Notes under the pieces: model-generated
Seen by the model: only the letters and a program-made list of their open reading frames with translations
The model's database searches: none
What the model was told of the DNA's origin: nothing
Translations under genes and position numbers: made by a program
Origin: Desulfatitalea sp. BRH_c12
Lineage (GTDB): Bacteria > Desulfobacterota > Desulfobacteria > Desulfobacterales > Desulfosarcinaceae
Reading direction: 5' to 3'
Assembly: GCA_000961655.1 (NCBI GenBank)
Contig: LADR01000086.1
Location: 1-64,000 of the forward strand
Length of the DNA stretch: 64,000 nt
In this document: one piece after another, positions 19,046 to 25,774 of the stretch
Layout of the letters: each line of letters starts with the position of its first letter
How positions within the stretch are numbered: position 1 is the first letter of the stretch

Positions 19046-19291
19046 TGGCGCTTTAACGGTAACTGGCCCAATGCCAGTTTGAATTTGACGTTCGGGTAAA
19101 TACCCATTGCGAACGATCCTTTGAAGACCCATCTGATCCCGCAGGTCTTTGTATTGATTGGTATAAAGTTCTAATTCAATTTTCAGGGCCTGCGATATCA
19201 AGCTTCTGGCTCCTTGGCGCAAAATCTCAGAAATAGGGTCGTCAACAAAGGTGTCTGGTTTTTTAATCGCGGTTACGTTATCTTTGCTCAT
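19035..19291 (-). pseudogene. IS256-family transposase, N-terminal fragment
   Basis: About 85 residues starting MSKDNVTAIKKPDTFVDDP, with ILRQGARSLISQALKIELE, QRIVRNGYLPERQIQTGIGP and VTVKAPRIR: the conserved N-terminal region of IS256 Mutator-type transposases. The catalytic DDE domain is absent. The frame breaks where the IS1634 remnant ends (about 19035-19050), so one element was inserted into or recombined with the other. The start has GGAAAGGA upstream and could still be translated. Confidence 0.8.
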
Positions 19292-19360
19292 GGTGTGTGT
19301 ATCCTTTCCATTTCGGTGCGGTTAATTGCCTCGGAACAATCAACCAGTGGATACACCACC

Positions 19361-19426
19361 TATCTTCCTAAACACAACTTTCGATCATATCTCTATTTTC
19401 CTAAAGAGAACTTTCGAACATACTTC
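19361..19426. repeat. 33-bp imperfect tandem repeat, two copies
   Basis: Units 19361-19393 and 19394-19426 match at 27 of 33 positions by my count, sharing TTCCTAAA, AACTTTCGA and ACATA-like segments. The pair sits between the IS256 fragment and the pilA promoter. It could be subterminal transposase-binding sites of the IS or a regulator-binding region; nothing decides between these. Confidence 0.6.
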
Positions 19427-19633
19427 TTCTGAAACCCTAATAGTTGGAAAATTAATGGTAGATGATGCCATCAAGAAAGCCGTACCTCAAATAATCTGTG
19501 CAGGTGACGAAATTTGTCAGGACAGCGCGTAAATTGTTAATGGATTATGTCGGTAAGCAATTGTATTTCATTTTTTTAAGAATAACTTGATATAAATCAA
19601 TTAGATATCATTGTTGTAACCTGTGGGTTTCAG

Positions 19634-19649
19634 TGGCACACCAATTGCA
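19634..19649 (+). promoter_or_regulatory. Sigma-54 promoter of pilA
   Basis: TGGCAC-ACCAA-TTGCA matches the -24/-12 consensus exactly, with ten bases between the GG and GC dinucleotides. Transcription would start near 19660, leaving about 135 bases of leader before the pilA ATG. Sigma-54 with the activator PilR is the standard control of major pilin genes, and a PilR-like gene lies at 7330. Confidence 0.85.
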
Positions 19650-19793
19650 AAGTAATTAAACAAATATTTTCGGAGGGGGTGGTGCGACAGCAAGTAACCG
19701 TGCTCAAATAGATCTTGAGCTATCTTATCCTGTCAACCATTATTCTAGATCGAAAAAACTCATACATTTAACATTGCCCAAGGAGGATCGACC

Positions 19794-20387
19794 ATGTTAC
19801 TTCAAAAATTCAGACTAAAAAAAGGCAAAAAAGGTTTTACACTTATCGAACTTATGATCGTTATCGCCATCATCGGTATTCTGGCCGCCATCGCCATTCC
19901 GCAGTTTGCCGCCTACCGCATTAGAGGCTTTAATTCTTCCGCTCAGAGCGATGTTCGCAATGTTGCCACCGCGGAAGCCGCATTGTTCAGCGATTGGCAA
20001 GTATTTGGCTTATCGTCTGACACTAATGGTGTGGGCGGGTTTGGAGCCGGCGGTTTGCTGACCGGGCCTTCAAACGGGACCAACGCTTTCATAACCACCG
20101 ACGATTCCAACAGTGACCCCCATGATTTGGCTATTGGACTTGGTAACCTGGTTAACATGGTTGTGAGCACTGATGGCAACAGCGCAGCCTGCTTTAATGC
20201 CGCTGCTAAACATTTGAATGGTGATACACCGTATGGCGCGGATAGCGATACCACCGCCATCTTCCATGCACCTGCCGCTATTGCGCCGGGAACGCCCTTG
20301 GCTGAAGGCGATGAAGGTACTACTACCCCGGCTCAGGATGATTTTACTGGTGTCACTATTGGAGACGGCACCTGGTTGGCACGTTAA
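19794..20387 (+). CDS. pilA: Type IV major pilin
   Basis: A 197-residue prepilin. A positively charged leader ends KKG and is followed by FTLIELMIVIAIIGILAAIA, the class IV cleavage and N-methylation site (Gly-1, Phe+1, Glu+5) and the assembly helix. Helix continuation IPQFAAYRIRGFNSSAQSDVRNV resembles deltaproteobacterial pilins; the rest is Gly/Thr/Ser/Asp-rich and poor in lysine. AAGGAGG sits eight bases before the ATG. A sigma-54 promoter and a terminator delimit a one-gene transcript. At about 185 mature residues it is long compared with the short Geobacter conductive pilins. The Ser/Thr-rich C-terminal half would offer sites for the neighbouring glycosylation genes (inference). Confidence 0.9.
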   Translation: MLLQKFRLKKGKKGFTLIELMIVIAIIGILAAIAIPQFAAYRIRGFNSSAQSDVRNVATAEAALFSDWQVFGLSSDTNGVGGFGAGGLLTGPSNGTNAFITTDDSNSDPHDLAIGLGNLVNMVVSTDGNSAACFNAAAKHLNGDTPYGADSDTTAIFHAPAAIAPGTPLAEGDEGTTTPAQDDFTGVTIGDGTWLAR

Positions 20388-20408
20388 GTTCATACAATAA
20401 ACATCTAT

Positions 20409-20445
20409 CCCGGGCCGCATACCAGCTGCCCGGGGTTTATTATTT
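20409..20445 (+). terminator. Rho-independent terminator after pilA
   Basis: CCCGGGC and GCCCGGG pair across a 12-base loop and are followed by a T-rich tract (TTTATTATTTATT). The first arm starts 22 bases after the pilA stop, so most pilA transcripts should end here before the ABC-transporter genes. Confidence 0.75.
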
Positions 20446-20546
20446 ATTGGTGTTTCACCCCTATTGCAGTTTTACTTATAAAAGTAGCAGTCATTTGATG
20501 AATTTTATATTGTATTACTATTATATTGAATATATCTGGAAACAGA

Positions 20547-21308
20547 ATGCTTATACGTGTTGAGAATCTTTCAAAAACATACAAAAAAGGGATCAAAAAC
20601 CGCAATCCGGCAGTGGACAAGCTTAACCTTCAGATTGAAAATGGAGAAGTATTCGGATTCCTTGGACCGAACGGCGCTGGAAAGAGCACGGTGATAAAAA
20701 TTTTAATGAATTTCATTCGCCCCAGTTCCGGAAGTGTTTTTATTGATTCTCTACCGGTTGATGATCCCTTAACGCGTGTGGCAATCGGCTATCTTCCAGA
20801 AAACCCCTTTTTCTACGACCACCTGACCGCTCAAGAGATTTTGTCCTTTGGTGGTCACGCCGCACGCATGAAGAAAGTTAACATCCCCGATCGCATCGAA
20901 AGGTTGCTCTCACAGCTGAAATTGTCCCAAGTAAAGAATCAACCACTGCGCACCTATTCAAAGGGCATGGTGCAGCGCATCGGTTTAGCTCTGGCGCTTG
21001 TGCACAACCCCAAAATTCTCATCCTGGACGAACCCATGAGCGGTTTGGACCCCCTGGGACGTAGACTGGTTGCCGATTTGATTCTGGACATGCGACGGAA
21101 TGGCCAGACCGTTTTTTTTAGTTCGCACATTTTAAGCGATATTGAAAAATTGTGTGACCGTGTGGGTATTATAAACCGTGGGCGATTGCTCTATTGCGGC
21201 CCGGTGGGAGAGATAGTTAATGAGGCCGGGGGGTTGGAGCAGGCTTTTATTCAGCGGATCGAGAATGACGACAGAGGGCAAAATGGGTCAGATCTGGCTG
21301 CTCGGTAA
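20547..21308 (+). CDS. ABC transporter ATP-binding protein (PilH-like)
   Basis: About 253 residues with Walker A GPNGAGKST, Q-loop region, signature YSKGMVQRIGLA, Walker B ILILDEPMSGLDP and the H-loop SSHIL: a complete ABC-2-type exporter ATPase. In Myxococcus the genes directly after pilA encode an ABC system (PilG, PilH, PilI) needed for pilus assembly. The identical position and partners here suggest the same role, though I cannot confirm orthology. The start is ATG 20547 (MLIRVENLSKTY); a TTG 21 bases upstream is also open. It overlaps the permease gene by 26 bases. Confidence 0.85.
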   Translation: MLIRVENLSKTYKKGIKNRNPAVDKLNLQIENGEVFGFLGPNGAGKSTVIKILMNFIRPSSGSVFIDSLPVDDPLTRVAIGYLPENPFFYDHLTAQEILSFGGHAARMKKVNIPDRIERLLSQLKLSQVKNQPLRTYSKGMVQRIGLALALVHNPKILILDEPMSGLDPLGRRLVADLILDMRRNGQTVFFSSHILSDIEKLCDRVGIINRGRLLYCGPVGEIVNEAGGLEQAFIQRIENDDRGQNGSDLAAR

Positions 21309-22086
21309 AATTACCTTCAAAGAGGGCGTTCGCAACCGCATTTTGATAGGTATTCTTTTATTCGCCATTTTATTGACGGTTCTCAACCTCATTTTTTCCC
21401 AGATGTTTACATACGACCTAAGTAAGGTATCGGTAGATCTGGGGCTTTCGATGGTGTCGATCGCCGGGTTGGCTGTCATCTTTTTCATGGGCATCAACCT
21501 GTTGGCGCGGGATTTTGAAAAACGCACGATCTACATGGTGATTTCGCGTCCCATCGCACGGTGGCAGTATGTGTTAGGAAAATATTTAGGCCTAATGCTG
21601 ATGGTGGGGGCTTCGGTCGCTATTATAGGCTGTTTTGCGGCTGCGAGCGTCAAAGCCATCATGCTTTATGCGCCGAGTTATGTTCCGCCTGAGTACTCCT
21701 GGGGTGTTTTCTGGCTATCAATTGGCCTTTCCTTCTTATCCCTGCTCATCATTACCGCCATAGCTCAGCTTTTTACTTGTATCACCACCAGTTCCTATCT
21801 CGCCTTAATGCTTACGGCTTGCACCTATTTTATCGGGCAGAACGTGGAAGTGGTTCGTAAGATGGTTGATGGCAATGATACTTTTTTGCCGCTTTTCCGT
21901 TATGTCATTCGAACAGCAACCTGGCTATTTCCGAACTTGAGTGCTTTTGACATCAAAACAGCAGCGGGCTATGGTCTGCCCGTCGAAATTTCTTCGATAA
22001 TATGGATTGCTGCTTATGGCATAAGCTATGTCTTCATCATTCTGATTTTGACCGTTTTTATTTTTCAACGCCGAGAACTGGGATGA
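21283..22086 (+). CDS. ABC-2 type permease (PilI-like)
   Basis: About 267 residues with six hydrophobic segments and the motif NLLARDFEKRTIYMVISRPI, then YVLGKYLGL, seen in NatB/ABC-2 permeases that work with such ATPases. The ATG lies inside the ATPase gene, and the stop overlaps the next ATG as ATGA, so three proteins are translationally coupled. The exported substrate is unknown; by the Myxococcus analogy the system supports type IV pilus assembly. Confidence 0.8.
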   Translation: MGQIWLLGKITFKEGVRNRILIGILLFAILLTVLNLIFSQMFTYDLSKVSVDLGLSMVSIAGLAVIFFMGINLLARDFEKRTIYMVISRPIARWQYVLGKYLGLMLMVGASVAIIGCFAAASVKAIMLYAPSYVPPEYSWGVFWLSIGLSFLSLLIITAIAQLFTCITTSSYLALMLTACTYFIGQNVEVVRKMVDGNDTFLPLFRYVIRTATWLFPNLSAFDIKTAAGYGLPVEISSIIWIAAYGISYVFIILILTVFIFQRRELG

Positions 22087-22901
22087 AAAAGAATGAGATT
22101 TTCATATTTATTTTTTTGTTGCTTTTTTCTCTGATCATCTTCGTAAATTCCCAGATCCGAGTTACTGATTCACGCTCGGACCTGAAGCATCAACTGCAGA
22201 TCTCAGCCACTCCCATGGCTCCTGAAATGCTGAAAGCCTTCGCAGGTGAATTCAAAGGTGTTGTGGCCGACTACCTGCTTCTCGAGGCGGCCAGTTTCAT
22301 CGGCGCAAACATCAAAGCTGATGAAAAGCAATGGGATGCTGTCTGCCGTTTATTGGACCAGAGCAGTATCCTCGATCCTTACTTCCAGCAAACTTATATC
22401 ATCGCCCAAGGCTCTATCCCCTGGCAGACTCAAAAAATCCAACAGGCGATGACCATTTTAGAGCGTAGTAAAAAACATCGGACCTGGGATTGGCGCCCCG
22501 GATTCTTGCTGGGCTTTAACCATTTTTATTTTATGAAGGACAACAGCAAAGCCTCTCAAGAACTGATGCAAGCTTCCAAAATTCCCGGCGCACCGATTGG
22601 ATTGGCCACGTGGGGCTCGCGACTGGCGTCTAAAGCCGGCGAATATCAGGTTGCTATCGAATTTCTGTCAGCTATGTACGAAAACACTGAAGGAGTGAGC
22701 CAAAAAAGGATGTTGAAAGATAGAATTGATGCCGTTGCAGGGGCTTACCAATTGCAGCAGGCAGTGGAGCGGTTCAAGGATCGATATGACCGCGTACCTG
22801 ATACGCTTGAAGAATTGCTCGGCAGTTCGATACTACCTGAACTTCCTCGTAACCCCTATAATCGATCTTATGTTTTGAAAGATGGCAATATTGAGTTCTG
22901 A
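22083..22901 (+). CDS. Exported TPR-like protein coupled to pilus ABC transporter
   Basis: 272 residues with an N-terminal membrane anchor (FIFIFLLLFSLIIFV) and a mostly helical soluble part with TPR-like spacing (for example AQGSIPWQTQKIQQAMTILE, LASKAGEYQVAIEFLS). It ends in a short domain, ELPRNPYNRSYVLKDG, like the closing segment of some pilin-locus proteins. The start overlaps the permease stop. The position after ATPase and permease is that of an accessory periplasmic partner, as PilG is in Myxococcus. No firm family recognised. Confidence 0.6.
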   Translation: MKKNEIFIFIFLLLFSLIIFVNSQIRVTDSRSDLKHQLQISATPMAPEMLKAFAGEFKGVVADYLLLEAASFIGANIKADEKQWDAVCRLLDQSSILDPYFQQTYIIAQGSIPWQTQKIQQAMTILERSKKHRTWDWRPGFLLGFNHFYFMKDNSKASQELMQASKIPGAPIGLATWGSRLASKAGEYQVAIEFLSAMYENTEGVSQKRMLKDRIDAVAGAYQLQQAVERFKDRYDRVPDTLEELLGSSILPELPRNPYNRSYVLKDGNIEF

Positions 22902-23236
22902 CACGTTGTTGTACTGTAACGTTTTGTACAATCAAAATGAAAATGATTTCTTGACATTTTCGCACAAGGCAAATAAAAGTCGGCCCAACTTCGAACTCCG
23001 ATAGCCTTACAATCTATTGACCGGATTTATTGATGAGCGATTGCTTATCAGCAACGCTCGACTATGCGACCGTATTGAATCTGACCTCCAACTGTTATCT
23101 CACCCGCCTTTTTTAAGCTGCGTTTCCTCTCGGAGCGCTACAAACAAGACATTCTCTAATAATTTTGCAGTGTCATGGATTTCCTATTCTTCCGTGCTTT
23201 GCAGAAAGACGACTGCCGTTAGCGGCAAGTGCTTTT
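22902..23236. promoter_or_regulatory. Intergenic region before the minor-pilin operon, with a candidate promoter
   Basis: No gene recognised; open frames here lack start signals and similarity. TTGACA at 22951 followed after 17 bases by TAAAAG (22974) is a possible sigma-70 promoter for the minor-pilin genes, with a long leader. Confidence 0.3.
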
Positions 23237-23704
23237 ATGAGACAAAATTCTGGGTTTACACTGATTGAGGCCATGATCGTTTTAGCTATTTTGATGACGC
23301 TTACCATTGCGGCTCCAGCCATCTATGTGTGGTTGAACCGGCAGGGGGTCGGCATGGCGGCTGATCATATGCGCGCCGAGCTACAGTTGGCGCGGATGAT
23401 GGCGATCGATCGGAACAGGACCTGTTCGGTTGTGCTGAACTTTCCCGAAAGCGGTCAATATGTCAATTCTTTGAACCTTCAAACGGTGGATCTCAAAAGG
23501 TATCGGGGCGGGGTGCATTTTCTTCAAAAAGGTCCGGATGGGGGCAAGGCATGCGAAAGGATCAATTTTACGCGGCGTGGCATGGCCGTTCCGGCTGGCA
23601 TGATCTATCTTGCCAATCAAAATCAGTCGGTCATCTATCGGCTGCGGGTGCTCGCTCCCGGCGGGGTGAGCGTGTATCGTTGGAACGGGCGAGGTTGGCG
23701 GTGA
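23237..23704 (+). CDS. Minor pilin, FimT/FimU (GspH) type
   Basis: 155 residues starting MRQNSGFTLIEAMIVLAILM: a five-residue leader, Gly-1 cleavage site, Glu+5 and the pilin helix, then VGMAADHMRAELQLARMMAIDRNRT as in GspH/FimT proteins. The C-terminus keeps the IYRLRVLAPGGVSVYRWNG strand pattern of GspH domains. Minor pilins of this type prime pilus assembly and, in FimT, bind DNA. I place the start at ATG 23237; a longer frame from 23165 would put non-conserved residues before the leader. Confidence 0.8.
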   Translation: MRQNSGFTLIEAMIVLAILMTLTIAAPAIYVWLNRQGVGMAADHMRAELQLARMMAIDRNRTCSVVLNFPESGQYVNSLNLQTVDLKRYRGGVHFLQKGPDGGKACERINFTRRGMAVPAGMIYLANQNQSVIYRLRVLAPGGVSVYRWNGRGWR

Positions 23705-23708
23705 TGGC

Positions 23709-24602
23709 GTGACGTGGTGCAAGTGGGTCAATCATAAGGACAAAGTACTACCGCCGGTGACGAAGCACGGCTTTACCTTGGTGGAAGTACTGGTCGCGCT
23801 GGTGGTTGGCCTTGTGGTGATCGGCGCGGTCTACTCGGTGTATACCGTGCAGCAAAGGGAGTATCGCAGCCAGCAGGTCAGGCTCGCGCTGCAGCAGAAT
23901 CTTCGCGCGGCCATGGTGATCATGGAGGAAGAGATTCGTATGGCCGGTTATGATCCCCAGGGCAGCGGCCGATTCGGCATCATCGATGTGCGTCGTTATG
24001 ACACGGTGTTGAACGAGCAGAATCCTGAGGGCCAACCGGCGTTATTCTACACTGTGGATGTAGACGAAAACGGGGTTCCGGATGCTCGTAACGGTAATCG
24101 CAATCGGGAGTGGCCCAACCTGCGGGTGAGTCAGGACAACGACACTGGCCGGCGGTTTTTATCCTGGGACAACGGCGGCGGGCGTCACCCTTTAGCGGAA
24201 GATATTGTTGCCATGGGGTTGGCCTTCGCTGTGGATGCCGATGGGGATGGGCGCATCGATGTTTGGGATGATGGCCGGCACCTGATTTGGGCTGTGGATT
24301 CGGATAATGACAATCTGCTCGACACCCATCTGGATGCCAATGATGACGGCATTATCGATGCGCATGACGATACAGATGCGGATGGCCGGATCACGGCGGC
24401 TGACGGCGGACGGATCGATCCGCCGCTGCCTTTGCAATGCATTCGGATGGTCCGGCTCTGGTTGCTGGCGGCCAGCGCCTATCCTGTCCGCGGCCATTGG
24501 GATAACCGCACGTATGTCGTCGGCGACCGGGTATTTGGCCCGGCCGTGGATGGGCGCATGCGCCGCTTGCTGGAGACGACGATCGCGTGCCGCAATCTGT
24601 AG
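23709..24602 (+). CDS. Minor pilin, PilW-like, with calcium-loop-type repeats
   Basis: Prepilin with KHG/FTLVEVLVALVVGLVVIG and QQVRLALQQNLRAAMVIMEEEIRMAGYDP, typical of PilW/PilJ-type minor pilins. Residues about 175-235 carry four consecutive acidic loops (DADGDGRID, DSDNDNLLD, DANDDGIID, DTDADGRIT) with the D-x-D-x-D spacing of EF-hand or thrombospondin-3 calcium sites. The GTG at 23709 gives a 20-residue leader; a GTG at 23757 (MTKHG) would give a normal short leader and may be the true start. Separated from the FimT-like gene by a few bases. Confidence 0.75.
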   Translation: MTWCKWVNHKDKVLPPVTKHGFTLVEVLVALVVGLVVIGAVYSVYTVQQREYRSQQVRLALQQNLRAAMVIMEEEIRMAGYDPQGSGRFGIIDVRRYDTVLNEQNPEGQPALFYTVDVDENGVPDARNGNRNREWPNLRVSQDNDTGRRFLSWDNGGGRHPLAEDIVAMGLAFAVDADGDGRIDVWDDGRHLIWAVDSDNDNLLDTHLDANDDGIIDAHDDTDADGRITAADGGRIDPPLPLQCIRMVRLWLLAASAYPVRGHWDNRTYVVGDRVFGPAVDGRMRRLLETTIACRNL

Positions 24603-24702
24603 GCCACGTATAAGCTTGATAAAACTTATTCAGAAACATGCACGCCAACGGATAAGAATCAGCCCGGCTTGCCGGCGCCGGTGTATAAAGCGATAGATAC
24701 TT

Positions 24703-25152
24703 ATGTCAGAACGCACCCCATGCGCAGCATCGCGCAATCAGCAAGGCGCAACGTTGCTGGAAAACATGATCGCCATTCTGTTTTTTACGGTCGGCATTCT
24801 GGCGGCAGCCTCGATGTCCGGCACCAGCATGAAAGCGATCACGCAGGCCCAGCAGGGGATGTACAATTCTGTTTCGGCCGCCGGCGTCATAGAAGCGTTG
24901 CTGGCGATGCCTTACGATGATGCGCTGCTGCTGGATGCGGACGACGGGTACGATCCTTCGTCTCCGGATCATGGGCCCTTCGATATCGAAGAGAGCCGAT
25001 CCCGGATTGCCTGGGAAGTTCAGGAAGGCTTTCCTGCGCCGGGAACCAAACGCATCAGCGTCACTGTACAGAGGCGCGATCGTGGCGGACGAACTGTTTC
25101 GTTTACATATGACTATATCAAAGCCAGGGATTACCGATTACACGGGCACTAG
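24703..25152 (+). CDS. Minor pilin, PilV-like
   Basis: 149 residues with the leader MSERTPCAASRNQQG and ATLLENMIAILFFTVGILAAASMS, where Ala at +1 replaces the usual Phe and Glu+5 is kept. PilV-type proteins share this leader variant and the following QAQQGMYNSVSAAGVIEALL pattern. An acidic stretch (DADDGYDPSSPDHGPFD) adds another possible metal-binding loop. Part of the minor-pilin operon that makes the pilus tip complex. Confidence 0.7.
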   Translation: MSERTPCAASRNQQGATLLENMIAILFFTVGILAAASMSGTSMKAITQAQQGMYNSVSAAGVIEALLAMPYDDALLLDADDGYDPSSPDHGPFDIEESRSRIAWEVQEGFPAPGTKRISVTVQRRDRGGRTVSFTYDYIKARDYRLHGH

Positions 25153-25243
25153 AAAGTGGAATCTTAAATTAAGGTATTCTGCTGATAGAGCTGCATATTT
25201 TTACGCTACATTTCAATTGGTTGAGGTCTTTGAAGGAGTGAAA

Positions 25244-25756
25244 ATGGGTCGGTCGCGGAGGGGGCGGCAGAACCAGCGGGGGGCCGTGCTGTTGATCACG
25301 ATCATGGTGCTGGTCGCTGTTTCCGTTCTGGGAGTGGCCGCGATTCAATCCGGCATCATCGAGCTGAAACTGGCCGGCAACGAGCGCCAGGTGCGCGAGA
25401 CCTTCTATCTGGCCGAAAGCGCGGCCATGGAAGGCCTCCAGCGATTGGCTGCCTTGCAGGCCACCGATCTGAATGAACAGTTTGCGTTCTGGCATCACCG
25501 TAAAAAGGACGAGCAGGGCGACCCCATCGATTTTCGTGCTTTCAGACAATGGGATGTGGACGGCCAAGCAGACGACAACGCCATGCAAAGCCCTGTCGGG
25601 CCGGAGACTTATTTTGCGGCGGTCGAATGGCAGGTGGCCACCGGCGCGTCGCTTGTCATGACCGGATCGCGGCTGTACCAGAATCGGATCTATGGCATTT
25701 GCCTGCAGCAGCAGCCCGGTGACCTGGTGGAAATCGGGTACTACCTGCGCTACTGA
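25244..25756 (+). CDS. Minor pilin, PilX-like
   Basis: About 170 residues starting MGRSRRGRQNQRGAVLLITI with a hydrophobic N-terminal segment, then QSGIIELKLAGNERQVRETFYLAESA. This is the PilX N-terminal signature (AE-S motif after N-E-R-x-x-x-x-T-F). The leader ends QRG/AVLLI, a non-standard prepilin site as in other PilX proteins. GAAGGAG lies six bases before the ATG. The frame stays open far upstream (to 24917) but that part is out of family and overlaps the PilV-like gene. Confidence 0.75.
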   Translation: MGRSRRGRQNQRGAVLLITIMVLVAVSVLGVAAIQSGIIELKLAGNERQVRETFYLAESAAMEGLQRLAALQATDLNEQFAFWHHRKKDEQGDPIDFRAFRQWDVDGQADDNAMQSPVGPETYFAAVEWQVATGASLVMTGSRLYQNRIYGICLQQQPGDLVEIGYYLRY

Positions 25757-25774
25757 TCCAGGGAGGATCGTTCT

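Noticed and set aside
23017-23268. 83-codon frame before the FimT-like pilin
   Set aside because: No start signal, no similarity; it overlaps the true minor-pilin start in another frame.
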